A stretch of DNA of 64,000 bases from Channa striata (GCA_033026295.1 CM065168.1:25966306-26030305); one strand, 5' to 3'; shown: positions 43,957-56,100, counted from the stretch's first letter. Made by a program: numbers and translations. Notes: generated by a model not told the origin, from the letters alone.

Positions 43957-46900
43957 AGTTAATGCCAAACTTGAGCTAAGTAAATGTGTAAACAAACCAA
44001 ATTTAAATAAGACAGAAATTCATGTTTTTTTTTCTGTCATCATCAGGCAGCAGTGTCCACTCATAGTCTGGTATAAATAAATAGATATGGAGGTATGTGA
44101 TCAGATGTGAAAGTTTCAAAATTGTTAGACATTTGTGGAGAGTCTTCTGTTTAAGCCAAACCATATTTAAACATCATTCATAATTTTACTAAAAATAAGT
44201 TCAAGTTGATTAAATTTAAATTATCTAATTTTAAATGTCTACAACAACATGAGTGACACATGAGTTGATATGAGTTGAACCCTTTAAACTAAAATCATTG
44301 AGTTGAATGAATGAACTGCAGCGATTTCATTAAATTCATTAAATTGGGTTTAAGCTACAGTGTGAAACCTAATGTGAGACTCAGAATCTGACCTCTCTAC
44401 TTTGCCCATGTCCCTCCTCTGCCATGCTCTGCACAGCCTTGCAGGTAGTGTAAATTCTCAAATTACAATAAATGAGAAGCATATAAAGACTAATCCGGCA
44501 GAACTCATTGCTTTTCTCTAATTGGTCAGAAGGGCAAGCCTCACTCAAAATGACCAAATTTTAGACCAAAATATCTCTGCGCTGCTGCAAATGCTGTTGA
44601 ATAAACTTCAGGAAGCTTCCACTGCAGATGTCTACATTAGGATGAGTGTTGGAATATTTTCTATAAAGCAAATGAATATCACAGATGTTGCCTTCAGTCC
44701 TTTTTTCCCCAAAATGCACTATCCATACAAAGTAAATGCATTTTTTAATGAAATTCAGCACTGCTCAACAAAAGTACTTTTGTTCTACAAAGTATCTTAC
44801 TTAACATAACTGAGCCGCTTAATCACAAGCAGTGATTGGGAAAATGTACTTCCAGTTGTTTTTTCACTAGTTTTTATATTACTTTTACTCTTTACCACAT
44901 ATTAAAATTAATATACCCTTGTTTTCACAAGGAGTTGTGCATGTATCACAAACCCAGGCCATCAACCAGCTTTGCAACCCTGAGAAGGAAAAGAGGTTGG
45001 TTTGCTTTCATTCCTGCAAGGAGTTCAGGAGTTCACAGCTGCCTCGCAATTTTGTACACTGCTTCTTTAGGACAAAACAATTTTGTTGCCGATCCTTTAA
45101 CTGAAAAATAACTGATTTTTTGCGTTGAGAAATTCAGAAGGAAATAAAACATATAGTGACTTTATCTTCACGTCATTTTATCTTACGTCTAAACAGCCAA
45201 GTTAACTAAATATCTTCACTTAACTTATTTCATTTTGTTAATCCATTTAGTTTTATATTCATAAAACTAAGCATTTAGTTTTATGAATATAAAACTAAAT
45301 GCTAACTAAATACTAATTTAGTTTTATATTCATAAAAGTAAATGCTAAAAACTAAAAATCATAAAATGTCTTGTAATCTGTAAGACACATTTTATTTAAA
45401 TCTCTGCATGTATGGTAGTTTAAGATTGCAGGGGTGTTTGCAACAGAGCTGAGTGCTCTCCTTAAAGTTTTTAAAAATGACAGTGAATTTTACATTGATT
45501 TTCATTTTATAGCTTTCATTTTTTTACATACATATTACTTTAAAACTTTTAATTTATTACTAGTACATTTGACCCATTTAATTTGGGTTACTGTCTGGTT
45601 ACTGTCTCTCAGTTCGTAAGGCAGTCGTCCGCAGACCAGAGTGTCAGCAATTTGTCTATCAATCCCTTCTTTTGTATGTGTTTAACTGTCCTTAGGAAAC
45701 CCTAACTTGCTTCTAGTGGAGCAGGTGAGCAGTTTGAGTGTGCATTAATAGGTGAATGAGAAGCGACATGTAAAGTTATAAATAAATAGACCAATCAGCA
45801 TTTTATCTTATTAGGGTCGTCCTTAAGAATTTGAATATGGTGGACTTTCCTCAAGATTTAATTTCTGGCTATTTGATTAATGCTACAACATCAAATTCTC
45901 CCTCACGTGAGGCTGACAGTTTTCACACTTAAAAGACCAACCGTAGGAGAACGGTTTTTTCAAAAGATAAAAACAGGCATACACACATAGCTTTTTCATG
46001 TCTGCAATTAGTAAACATGTATAGCCTGCCTCACATCTTGCTGGCTGCACTACTTGACAGCTGTATGTGTGTGTATAACTCACTTTTTTTTCTGACCACA
46101 TATCTCTGAACAAAATGGTAAATTAAAGGCCCAGCGTTTGTTTTGCTGCCAGAGGAAGGACAATGAAGATGAGCAGTGGAGTAGTAAAGTCAGAAGAGCA
46201 GGAGGGAAGAGGCTGAGAGAAGAGGAATATTGTCCCTTGTAGAACTTTTTTTTTCTTTTTAGGCACTTTGTAAATGTGGAGTGAGCATGTCTGTTTTTTC
46301 ACCCGGAAGCTGTTTGCTATTTAAAGCCAAGAGCTCCCAATAGAAAGCTTGTGGTTCAGTGCCTTGCTCAAGGGGACCTTTAGTGTATTTTCCCAATGAA
46401 AGCAGAGCTCTTTGCAATGGTTTTAGGGATTTAATCAGGTCAGCTGGCCTGCCAATATGTCTCTATTTAAAGGACATCGCTCAGTTTAACCTAGTTGAGC
46501 TCTGACAGCTGGACATCCTCAGGACAAACACACACACACAAACTCAGAGGAAATGTACAGTGAGATAAAATTCTACAAAATTCCATCATTCAACATTTCA
46601 GAGTCAGTGTTTGTTGAAAGAACAGACATTTCTTTATTTCTTTGTATTTTGTGTTTGCTCAAGCGATGAAACCAGGAGGAGGGTCCGGTATGTTTTTTAG
46701 ACCTCGGCATATATAATAAAGTTTTTGCATATCAACAAATTGTTGTGTTATGTATGTGATAATGTGACAATGTTTTCACAATGTATTCATTAATACTTTG
46801 ACTCAGCGAAAAGAAGCTAATAATCTGAAATCTGTGTTACACATTGATGGAATAAAGTTTGCAATGCATAGGTTTTTCCTTGTCAGGAAAATAATCTCAA

Positions 46901-48062
46901 TAAGCCTCAAGCTTGACTCCTATACCGAATTGCAGCAGGACACCTTTAAGCTGTTTTTGAGTAGTTTTAAAGACAGTAAGTAATTTTAAGCTAATGAAAG
47001 AGCTAGTTTTGAACTTATAAAAAGTGATGAAGCCAATGGAACATTATAACTTTCCACAGTGCATATATGAATCACTGGCTTTCTTTTTTCTTTGTGATGC
47101 TGCAAAGCAAAGCAATGTGTACCTATGATGCCCCATCATGCAGTAGGCAGTGTCTTTGAGCTTTGAGTATCAATCACTTAGATTTACATAGTGACGCCTT
47201 TTTTCTCTCCCAGGCTGGAAAGTCCCACTGAACAGAAAAACGTTGGACACACTTATATATTAAATTACATTGTATTAAATATTAAATCATCTATAAATCT
47301 CAGTCAGTAAATACACTAAAAACTAAAGTGTTTCTAAAAAGATTTTGGCATAAATGCACCACCTCAGTCACGCAGTAACCTGGCTTCCCAACAAGTGGCA
47401 CTCTTGTCAAATTCTATGTAACTAGAAGCAAACATGCCTTCAGACCATCAAGTGAAAACTGAACTTGAGTCACTGTATTACGTAAGACATATCACTTTTT
47501 GGGGTGAGCTATAACGACACATGATTGAGCAGAATGTAGACATATATTACAATTCCTCTCTTTTAGCACTTGTTATGATCTTCATCAAAAGACTTTGATA
47601 CACATTTGCCTCATAACCATTTCCTCAGAGTAATAGCTTAAGCTTTTGGGGTGCACAGTGCTGCTATTGTGTGCAAAGAGATAAAAAGGCTCCAAACTTC
47701 CTGTGCCTGCTTGGGAGACTTAATGGGGTGTGACACAGGGGGGACTTAAATATTTCACTGCTGAAAAGCAAATTGTGTTAGAAAAATTTATCATTTTTTT
47801 AGATGTGCAAAAAACTGTGAGAAATGGAAGTTTTATCTGCTGTGTCTAAAAATTGTGATTTCCTACCACACCCAGAATGGATTGCTCTCTGACCCTAGCC
47901 ACTCCACAAACTGCCGCAATTGGTCAGACCTGTGCAACCACCTTTCGGGAGCATCTGTTTACATGTAGCGTGAATTTGGTTTACACATAAACATTCGGAC
48001 ATTGCTAGTTTAATTTTCTTTTTAATCTTGTACTTTTTGCTCTAAATGTCTTTCAAGGCACA
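43957..48062. other. Non-coding region right of the identified sorcs2 exons
   Basis: Four kilobases of AT-rich sequence containing the palindrome at 45245-45300. Two spots (45700-45790 and 46350-46390) vaguely resemble SINE 3' parts. Upstream sorcs2 exons would be expected on the minus strand somewhere to the right of 42642, but I found none here. Confidence 0.45.
45245..45300. repeat. Perfect 26-bp palindrome with 4-nt loop
   Basis: The arms 45245-45270 and 45275-45300 are exact reverse complements (ATTTAGTTTTATATTCATAA...). A third, slightly altered arm follows at about 45317-45345. It is AT-rich, and no coding sequence or element termini were recognised. Confidence 0.9.
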
Positions 48063-48653
48063 ATGGTGTCAAGCTGCATTGTACCAGGATGCAAATCAGT
48101 GACTGAAAAAAGCTAGTGGAATTAGTTGTTAGCGTTTGCCGACAACGGATGCTAAGCGCTGTAAGCTGCAGCTGAAGGTTGTTAAAAGTCTGACGTACAG
48201 AGACAACAGTGGGATATAAAACGTGAAAAATCCACAAGTTCGTAGTTAAACCAGAGGACTTTCAATGCAGTTTTGTCGTTACAGAGAAACTGTTGTTCTT
48301 TCAATACATTTGGATGGAGTGGGACCGGGACCTCCTGTTGCTGCTTCGCCGGACATGAAGCGGACTCGCTCAAAGGTAAAGTCACAATACTGTTGCTCAG
48401 TAATTAGTAGAGTTTTCTGTGTTAGTTTGTGGCTTGTGGCTTTTAAACCATGCTATTTATCAAACTGTATTTCCTGTATAATTGTAGGCCCCACTTGCAT
48501 CCACTACAGCCGGTTCCACAGCTGCCTCAGCAGCTACATCAGCGACACTGTGGGGGGGGGTGGAAGATGGTCCAGCTTCTCCCACCTTCCACCCAACCCC
48601 CACTCTCAGCAAAACAAGCAAACTGCTTGTGTGACAAACTGCATTCTCTTGTA
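48063..48653 (+). pseudogene. THAP-domain-like relic with a short intron
   Basis: ATG at 48063 opens MVSSCIVPGCKSVTEKS and then a stop. Cys-x4-Cys near the N-terminus with VPGC is how THAP zinc fingers begin. After a degraded stretch, KPEDFQCSFVV (from about 48247) resembles the later THAP xxDF block, and VAASPDMKRTRSK ends at 48375 before GTAAAG. A TTGTAG acceptor at 48487 leads to an Ala/Thr/Pro-rich exon (APLASTTAGSTAAS...). Stops and frameshifts indicate a pseudogene or a transposon-derived (P-element/THAP) remnant. Family assignment is tentative. Confidence 0.45.
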
Positions 48654-49920
48654 GTACAATAACGTCTATGTTAGATGTAAAGAATAAATACAAATGTGTG
48701 GGCTACAAGTCTTTCTGCAATGTTGAGTAGGCTTATAAACAAGACTAAAAACAACTTACATCTGTTGTACATATCCACCTTTTTGAAAAGACATTTGAGC
48801 TACATTTAATTTGACTCATATTTTTTTTTTATTAAGATTTCTTTTCAAATCTTGTTTATTCATATAAGCCTGTGTACACCACTACATTGAATTTGAAATT
48901 AAACACTGAAGGCTTGAGGCCAATTCAAGATTTGAATTTAAAGCTTAATTTAAATGTTTAGACAAACAAAAAAGTGGCTTTAAACATTTCATGTCTTTTT
49001 GTTCTATTTTTTGGAGGACCATGATTCAATCAGGTGTTCTGCAAAAGGTCAAAACAGTGGTTGTTTGACAAGCCTCACACTACACAATCCATTGACAAAC
49101 TTGTCCAAAAAAGGTTTTAGACAGACAGTGAGAATCAGCAGTCCCATGCAGGCTCTACAGCTTCCCCAGCCAACTCTGACAACAAACACTGTAACAAAGA
49201 TGGTGCAGTGATGACACTGTACTGTGCATGTCACTGTACACCATATTGGTGATGACTGTTTACCAAATCTATTATAAATGTCTCTTTCTACTAATTTTAG
49301 TCAGAATGTAATCTAATAGGATTACATAGTATTACATAGTATGATTATTTCAACCAATAGATTGATCATTATGTGACTGTAAGAACAGCATATGCATTCC
49401 CTGGTTTTTACTTTCATGACAAACAAATTGGAAGAAGTCTTATCCCACTTTTACTGTTAGATGATAGATGTGTTAGAAGGTATGACCATAAACTCACTGC
49501 TTTATGAATGACAACTTATCAATTTAAAAAGACTAATTATACTTATAGTATAAAAATTGAGAATGTAATTAAGGTGGTGGTGCACAGTCACAATCACCGG
49601 TTGAGCTGTAGCTGGTTGGCTCCGCCTGACTGTTCCTAGGGGCAGGTACAGCAAAAACCAGGAAACACTAGTTGTAGTCTGTGAGTCCACTGCAATTCAC
49701 CAGGGCAGCTAAGAATGACGTGTTTTTTGTTATCTTCAACTGGCCTGGGGGATTGATGCACTGGAATACATTGGAATTTCTCTATATAGAATATATAGAG
49801 CAAACGTAGTGTCTCTTCATTCTTAAATACTACCAGACTTATTTAGGGTCAACCCCCATTGTAAATGGGTGATTTATTCCTTTAAAGAAACAACAGTTAG
49901 CCCTTTTAAATTTTTTTGTA
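48654..49920. other. AT-rich non-coding sequence
   Basis: An open stretch at 48999-49211 (plus) could be a decayed further exon of the THAP-like relic, but no motif proves it. Confidence 0.35.
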
Positions 49921-50134
49921 GAAGAAGAACAACCTTTATTCATCACATCCCTCTTGAGGGAGCAGAGGGCTGCCCCAGCTGGTGCGTGGGGAGCTAGTGC
50001 TGGGTGTCTTGCTCAGGGAGACGCCTTTGGGTAGGCTGGGGATTACAGGTAGGATGGGATTTCCCACACCGGGATTTTATCCTGTATCATCTGTTTTACT
50101 CTCCAGCGTCTCAACCCATTGAGCTACCAGACGT
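49921..50134 (-). mobile_element. tRNA-derived SINE, second family
   Basis: On the minus strand: TGGTAGCTCAATGGGTTGAG (tRNA-like A box), AAAATCCCGGTGTGGGAAAT, CTACCTGTAATCCCCAGCCT, CCTGAGCAAGACACCCAGC and CTCAAGAGGGATGTGATG, then AATAAAGGTTGTTCTTC. This matches the copy at 4932-5130. Confidence 0.75.
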
Positions 50135-50302
50135 GCAAAATCTGATAATCTTTCAGTCACAATCTCATTCTGGCAGGGAGGTAAGTCCTGCTGTGTTGAT
50201 GTAGCAGAGTTAATGATTCCAATTTTCATGTTTTGTTATTAATTGCAATTATTTGCCATTTCTGCTGTAAGCCTAATTTATTACTAATCACTTTTCCATA
50301 CA

Positions 50303-53238
50303 ACAATCTAGCCACAGGGGTTGCAAGCCAGTGACCTCTGTGCCGGTCCCAAGCCCGGATAAATAGAGAGGGTTGCCTCAGGAAGGGTATCCGTCATAAG
50401 ACTTGCCAAAAACAACCATGCAAATCTTTCATAGAAATTTCAGACCAATCGGTTGAGGCCCAGGTTAACAACGACCTCCACCGGTGCTGTTAACCCACAG
50501 GGTGCCAGTGGAAATTGGACTACTGTAGGTCGAAGAAGGAGAGGAGGCAGAAGGGTTCGTGGACAGAGAGAGAAGAGGAAAGGCAGAAGCACAGATCTGA
50601 GAATAGGGACTCTTAACGTTGGCACAATGACAGGGAAAGGTAGAGAGCTGGCAGACCTGATGGAGAGAAGGAAGATAGATGTACTGTGTGTGCAGGAGAT
50701 GAGGTGGAAGGGCGGCAAAGCAAGTAGTATTGGAGGGGGTACAAATTATTCTACCATGGTGTGGATAGGAAGAGAAATGGGGTAGGAGTGACCCTGAAGG
50801 GGGAATTTGTGAACAATGTTTTAAAGGTGAAAAGAGTCTCAGACAGGGTGATGAGCCTAAAGCTAGAAATTGAAGGGGTAATGCTGAATGTAGTCAGGGG
50901 GTATGCTCCACAAGTTGGCTGTGAGTTAAAAGAGAAGGAGAGATTCTGGAGTGAGTTTGATGAGGTTATAGAGAGTATCCCCAGAGGAGACAGACTAGTT
51001 GTTGGAGGAGACTTCAATGGGCATGTTGGCGAGGGAACAGAGGTGATGAGGAGGTGATGGGCAGGTTTTTTGTAAAGGAAAGGAATCCAGAAGGACAGAT
51101 GATGGTGGACTTTGCTAAGAGGATGAATATGGCTTTAGTCACCACTTACTTCCAGAAGAGAGAAGAACACAGAGTGACATACAAGAGTGGAAGTAGGAGT
51201 ACACAGGTGGACTACATTCTATGTAGACGAGGTCATCTGAGAGAAGTTAGTGTCTGCAAAGTGGTGGTAGGAGAGAGTGTACCGAGACAGCACCGCATTG
51301 TGGTGTGAAAGATGACTCTGGTGGTCAGGAAGAATAAGAGAGGAAAGACAGAAAAGAAGACCAAGTGGTGGAAGCTAAAGAATGAAGAAACTTGAGAGGA
51401 ATTCAGGAAGAAGTTGAGACAGGCTCTGGGAGGTCAGTAAGAGCGTCCAGATGACTGGGAAAGTACAGCAGAGGTAATCAGGGAAACAGTGCTGGGTGTG
51501 TCATCTGGAAGAAGGGAAGATGATAAAGACACTTGGTGGTGGAATGAGGAAGTACAGGACTGCATCCAGAGGAAGAGGTTGGCTAAAAGGAATTGAGATG
51601 TAGAAAGGACTGAGGAAAGTAGACAGGAATGCAAGGAAGTGCAGCGCAGAGTGAAGAGGGAGGTGGTAAAGGCCAAACAGAAAGCTTACAATAAGCTGTA
51701 TGACAGGTTACACATGAAGGCAGGAGAGAAGACTTGTACAGGCTAGCCAGACAGAGAGATAGGGATGGGAAATATGTGTAAAAGATAAAGGTGATTAAAG
51801 ACACGGAAAGGTGCAAACAACCCAGGAGAGTTTGCAGAGAAGATGGAAGGAGTATTGTGAGGAGCTGAGGAATGAGAAAAATGACAGGGAAAGAATTAAG
51901 GAAAATGTGGAGCAGGAAATAGCAGAGATTAGAAAGGATGAGATGAGGAAGGCTCTAAAAAGGATGAAAAGCGGAAATGCTGTTGGTCCTGATGACATAC
52001 CTGTGGAGGTGTGGAAGTGTCTAGGAGAGACAACAGTAGAGTTTCTAACCAGTCTGTTTAACAAAATTTTAGAGAGTGAGAGATGCCTGAGGAATGGAGA
52101 AACGTTCTGGTGCTGATCTTTAAGAACAAGGGTGACACGCAGAACTGCAGCAACTACAGATGAATAAAGCTGAGGAGCCACACAATGAAGCTGTGGGAAA
52201 GAGTAGTGGAAGCCAGGCTTAGGAAGTAGGTGGACATTTGCGAGCAGCAGTATGGTTTCATGCCCCGTAAGAGCACCACTAATGCCATTTTCGCTTTGAG
52301 AATGTTAATGGAAAAGTAAAGAGATGGTCAGAAGGAGCTGCATTGTGTCTTTGTGGATCTAGAGAAGGCGTATGACAGGGTGCCGAGGGAGGAGCTGTGG
52401 TACTGTATGAGGTTGTCGGGAGTACATCAGATTAGTCCAGGACATGCATGAGAGGAGTATGACGGTGGTGAGATGTGCTGTAGGTCAGACAGAGGTGTTC
52501 AAGGTGGAGGTGGGACTACACCAAGGATCGCCTTTGAGTCCTTTCTTGTTTGCTATGCTGATGGACAGGTTGACAGATGAGCTCAGACAGAAATCTCCCT
52601 GGACAATGATGTTTCCAGATGAAATTTTGATTTGCAGTGAGTAGAGAGCAGGTGGAGGAACAGCTGGAGAGGTGGAGGTTTGCTCTGCAAAGAAGAGGCA
52701 TGAAAGTCAGTCGTGGTAATACATGTGTCTAAATGAGAGGGAGCAAGGTAGAAGAGTGTTGTGTAACAGAAGAATGTCAGCAAGACTCAAAGGAAAGGTG
52801 TACAATACAGTGGTGAGACTAGCTGTGCTTTATAGGCTAGAGACAGTAGCAGTGAGAATGAGACAAGAGGCAGAGATGGAAGCAGCTCGAATGAAGATGT
52901 TGAGGTTCTCCTTAGGAGTGACAAGGTTGGACATAATAAGACATGAGCACATCAGAGGGACAGTGCATGTTTCCTGCGTTAGCAACAAAGTCAGAGAGGC
53001 CAGACTGAGATGGTTTGGACATGTGCAGAGGAGGGATAGTGAATATATTGGTAGAAGGATGTTGGAGATGGAGCTGCCAGGCAAGAGGGCAAGAGGACGA
53101 CCAACGAGGAGATATATGGATGTCCTAACAGAGGACATGAGGTTAGCTTGTGTCAGATTTGAAGATGCCCAGGACAGAGTGAGGTGGAAAAGGATGATTC
53201 GCGACCCCAGATGGGAAAAGCAGAAAGAGAAGTAGTAC
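50303..53238 (+). mobile_element. RTE-like LINE, near full length but decayed
   Basis: It opens ACAATCTAGCCACAGGGGTT and GTGCCGGTCCCAAGCCCGG, then carries endonuclease, RT and a C-terminal domain in order over 2.9 kb. The architecture (one long ORF with an AP endonuclease of the VLCVQEMRWKG/STQVDYILCRR type) is RTE-like. I cannot assign it to a named family such as Rex3 by eye. A tRNA-derived SINE begins about 25 bp after its last coding codon, and no simple-repeat tail was seen. Confidence 0.75.
50453..53235 (+). pseudogene. RTE-like ORF: AP endonuclease plus reverse transcriptase, frameshifted
   Basis: Endonuclease: RIGTLNVGTMTGKGREL, IDVLCVQEMRWKG (catalytic Glu), VVGGDFNGHVGEG, RSTQVDYILCRR and PRQHRIVV, across 50453-51308 in three frames. 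Linker and fingers: 51811-52116 (AVGPDDIPVEVWKCLGE). RT palm: VFVDLEKAYDRVPREELW (about 52350) and VGLHQGSPLSPFLFAMLMD (52507 on). Motif C reads FPDEILICSE, so the FADD box is mutated. The C-terminal end (52723-53235) keeps RLRWFGHVQRRDSEYIGRRML and ARGRPTRRYMDVL. At least five frame changes or stops are present. Confidence 0.8.
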
Positions 53239-53263
53239 TTTTTTATCCAACATGTAAAATTGG

Positions 53264-53541
53264 GTGACTGTGGCGCAGTTGGTAGCACGGTTGTCCTCCA
53301 ATCCTACAGTTGTTATTTTGATCCCTGGCTCCTCTGGTCACATGTCAAAGTGTCCTTGAGCAAGACACTGAACCCTGCTTATTTGCTCCCGGTGAGTGCT
53401 GGCCAGCTGTATAGCAGCTCCCCCATTGGTGTATGAATGTGTGTGTGTTTGAGAGTGTGAATGGTTAGATAAGAAGCAGTGTGAAGCGCTTTGAATACCA
53501 ACAGCTAGAAAAGTGCTATGTAAGTGCAGACCAATTTCATT
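53264..53541 (+). mobile_element. tRNA-derived SINE, complete
   Basis: The reference copy of the main SINE family here. Its A-box region is GTGACTGTGGCGCAGTTGG, the B-box region is TTTTGATCCCTGG, and the tRNA-unrelated body contains GTGTCCTTGAGCAAGACACT, GCTCCCGGTGAGTGCTGGCC and GTGTGTGTGTTTGAGAGTG. The 3' end is AAAAGTGCTATGTAAGTGCA. It sits directly downstream of the RTE-like LINE. Confidence 0.9.
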
Positions 53542-54040
53542 ATCTGGCAGACTGGTGTAAAATAAAAAAATATATCTACAAAAATAAGACCCAAGTTGTA
53601 ATAAAATCACAACACTCCATTCCCATTTGCATACACAAAAAAAAATAAATGCATATCAATAGCTTCTTACAGTGAATATTCTCTATTATAATCACTTTCC
53701 AATCAATTACAAATGTGGGACTGAAGGCCTTGCGCAACAGCATCTCACTGAGTTGTGGTCTACTGGGAATAAAAACCTGGGAGACCAATGGAGTATGGGA
53801 GCCCAGAAGACACCCCCAGATAGCGTAAGAAATATTTTGCAGATGGGATGTTAAGTTGCTATGGCCTGGTTTTTGGTAGCAACTAGGGTGTCCACAACAA
53901 AAGTACTGAAAGATCTCAAGAACTAAAACCTAGCAGCAATTTTCTGATAAGTCTTAGCATTAAGAATTTTAATTGTTCTCATTGGCTCAAATATTTGTTG
54001 TCAGTCTTTTTAGTGTCTTATGTGTCTATATTTATATGTC

Positions 54041-54076
54041 TCTCTTTCTCTCTCTCTCTCTCTATATATATATATA
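54041..54076 (+). repeat. (CT)n(TA)n microsatellite
   Basis: TCTCTCTTTCTCTCTCTC runs into TATATATATATA. Confidence 0.85.
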
Positions 54077-54316
54077 GTAGCAGTTGTTGACATTGTAGGA
54101 ACGAGGTAGCAAACACAGGTTATTACAGTGTGCCTGTGGAAATGACCTGCACCAGCTGGCACACACGTGGGTTCCCCTGTGGAATTACTGCTTGTTTTGT
54201 TACTGCTCTAAAATTCATCTGTGCATGAAATCCACATTGTATATCTCAAAGCACTCTTGTACTTGCATGAACCATGTTTGTCTCTTGAAATAGCACCAAA
54301 ATAGTGGCTGCTTTGT

Positions 54317-54373
54317 CACACAAGTTACAAACCACCTTTCATCAAACTGTTTTTGACAGGTCCAGGTCAAAAG
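54317..54373 (+). repeat. Left arm of a long-range inverted repeat
   Basis: CACACAAG, CACCTTT and ATCAAACTGTTTTTGACAGG match the reverse complement of 61688-61743 with about six differences over roughly 57 positions. The pair brackets the DNA-polymerase relic and may be the remains of terminal inverted repeats. Confidence 0.75.
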
Positions 54374-54466
54374 CTGTGAATTAAGAAAGACATGCAATTT
54401 CTTTTTGTTAAAAATATGTGTTAATGTGAATAATTATTATAAAAATTATTATAGTATTTACATCAG

Positions 54467-54517
54467 CCTGGATCTATCCGAACATCACCATTCCTAATGA
54501 AATTGCTGAAGAGGTAG
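54467..54517 (+). pseudogene. Apparent 51-nt exon of the PolB-bearing relic
   Basis: It lies between ATTTACATCAG and GTAAGATG. Read in the frame that matches the later exons it has no stop, enters in phase 1 and leaves in phase 1 (51 = 17 codons). The residues include WIYPNITIPNEIAEE. I do not recognise the protein segment. Its exon status rests on phase agreement with 54619-54672 and 60244-60528. Upstream exons were not found. Confidence 0.45.
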
Positions 54518-54618
54518 GTAAGATGTTATTTTTTTATACAGTTGTTTTAAAACATTAAAAGTAACATGATTGTGAAAAGCCGTTCTCTAGATGATGAAAT
54601 GTTTTACTTTTTAAACAG

Positions 54619-54672
54619 GTAACACCAACTTTGAGTATAGTGCGGCAGAAAGACAAGAGGCTAAAGTAATCG
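54619..54672 (+). pseudogene. Apparent 54-nt exon of the PolB-bearing relic
   Basis: It follows TTTTTAAACAG and precedes GTAAATC. It is phase 1/1, 54 nt (18 codons), open, and encodes NTNFEYSAAERQEAKVI. The intron before it is only about 100 bp. The next candidate exon is 5.6 kb downstream because an LTR-like sequence and a 4.6-kb LINE lie between them. Confidence 0.45.
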
Positions 54673-54744
54673 GTAAATCATTTTGCAAACATTGAATTAT
54701 AAGAGCAAAATGTCATGTAAATTATGTAATTTTAATCAAAATTC

Positions 54745-55059
54745 TGTTTAAATGAAGAGTAAGAAGATGCCGTGCACAGTCAACTTATTAACAGAGGCTA
54801 ACAGGGTTATGTTCTTAGGACCGAGAAGTACAGGACACAGGAGGAAGATTGTGAATGTTTTTTGATATTGGAACAGAATGAATACAGTAAACCAGGAGGT
54901 GAGGAGTGTGTTGAGAGACCAAATAGATGGGAGAACCACGAGAGCCAGGATGTAGAACGACCAGGCGGGTAGAAGTGAGGAGGCTGCGGGCGACGAGGAT
55001 GAGCAGACAGATTGAGCAGACAGACAGGATAGGGAACGACCAGGCGGGTAGAACTCCTG
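54745..55059 (-). mobile_element. LTR-like sequence, 3' portion (split by LINE)
   Basis: With 59699-60130 this forms one minus-strand sequence that begins TGTCACGATTTGG at 60130. The part here is the downstream portion and contains AATAAGTTGACTGTGCACGG near its end. GAACGACCAGGCGGGTAGAA occurs twice (54956 and 55034). The outer boundary is uncertain (54745-54760) and no target duplication was found. A solo LTR is the most likely reading. Confidence 0.45.
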
Positions 55060-55307
55060 ACTCCTCCTGCAGTAAGCGTATTGTGTCACTTCCTGTTTCG
55101 TCACACTGTTTCGGATCTCTGCCAAAGGATTGTTCACTGGTTAATCGTAGCAATTGTTTTCTAAATTAGTGATTTCTCTGTGTATAAACTATCACTTGGG
55201 GCATACGATTTGTTTACGCAAACACCTTCTCTAGTGAAATAACTAAACAAACTAGCTAACGCTAACTATACCTAATCGATCTAGCTTCGTTAGCCTAGCA
55301 CCTAGCA

Positions 55308-56100
55308 ATGGCTTTTCCGTCTCCTTCTGTCTCTCCTTTGACTTGCTCTGTCTGCCACATGTTTAGTTTTTCCTCGGCCTCCTTTAGTGATAACGGTACT
55401 TGTAATAAGTGTAAGGTTATTGTAGCTTTGGAGGAGAAGCTCTCTGAAATGGAAGCACACCTCCGCACCATGATAAACAATCTAGCTAGTCAGGCCCCGG
55501 TAGCTGGTGCGGACCAACCTAGCATAGCCACTGTTAGCTTAGCTTGCTGTTCCCCAGCAGTACCCGAGCAGCCGGGAAGCCAGGCCGGCTGGGTGACGGT
55601 TCGTAAGCGATCTAACGCTAAACAGACGCCCCAGGTTCACCACCAGCCAGTTCACGTTTCCAATCGATTTTCCCCACTCAGCGACACACCCGCTGAGGAA
55701 CGAACTCTGGTAATTGGTGACTCCATAGTCACAAACGTAAAGGTAGAGACCCCGTAACATTATTATTCATGCAGGAACAAATGACGCCCGATTACGCAAA
55801 TAGGTCACCAAAACTAATATTGAATCGGTGTGTAACTTTGCAAAGAAAATGTCGGACTCTGTAGTTTTCTCTGGACCCCTGCCAAATCTGATCAGTGACG
55901 ACATGTATAGCCGCATGTCGTCATTCAACCGCTGGCTTTCTAGGTGGTGTCCAGCAAACGGTGTGGGCTACATAGACAATTGGAAAAGCTTTTGGGGAAA
56001 ACCTAGGCTGATCAGGAGAGATGGCATCCATCCTACTTTGGATGGTGCCTCTGTCTTATCAAAAAATATGGCTGATTTTATTAGACAACCAAAAGATTGA
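55308..56100 (+). pseudogene. LINE ORF1 (zinc-finger-like plus SGNH esterase), broken
   Basis: 55308-55757 encodes the CxxC-x15-CxxC motif (CSVC...CNKC), a short coiled coil and the esterase start with VIGDSIVTNV. A deletion of about 90 nt after VETP removes the segment before HAGTND and shifts the frame. 55828-56100 then encodes MSDSVVFSGPLPNLISDDMY and RRDGIHPTLDGAS, the block carrying the presumed catalytic Asp and His. Together with the copy at 29438 it defines the full ORF1 layout. Confidence 0.75.

Noticed and set aside
45700..45790. Possible SINE 3' remnant
   Set aside because: Only AATGAGAAGCGACATGTAAAG-like resemblance to the SINE end. Too diverged to support as a feature.
48022..48237. 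Minus-strand open stretch opposite the THAP-like relic
   Set aside because: It is antisense to motifs read on the plus strand and has no protein-like pattern of its own.
54815..55153. Minus-strand open stretches of 112-129 codons
   Set aside because: They read through the LTR-like sequence into the complement of the LINE leader. There is no domain content, and two overlapping frames are equally open.
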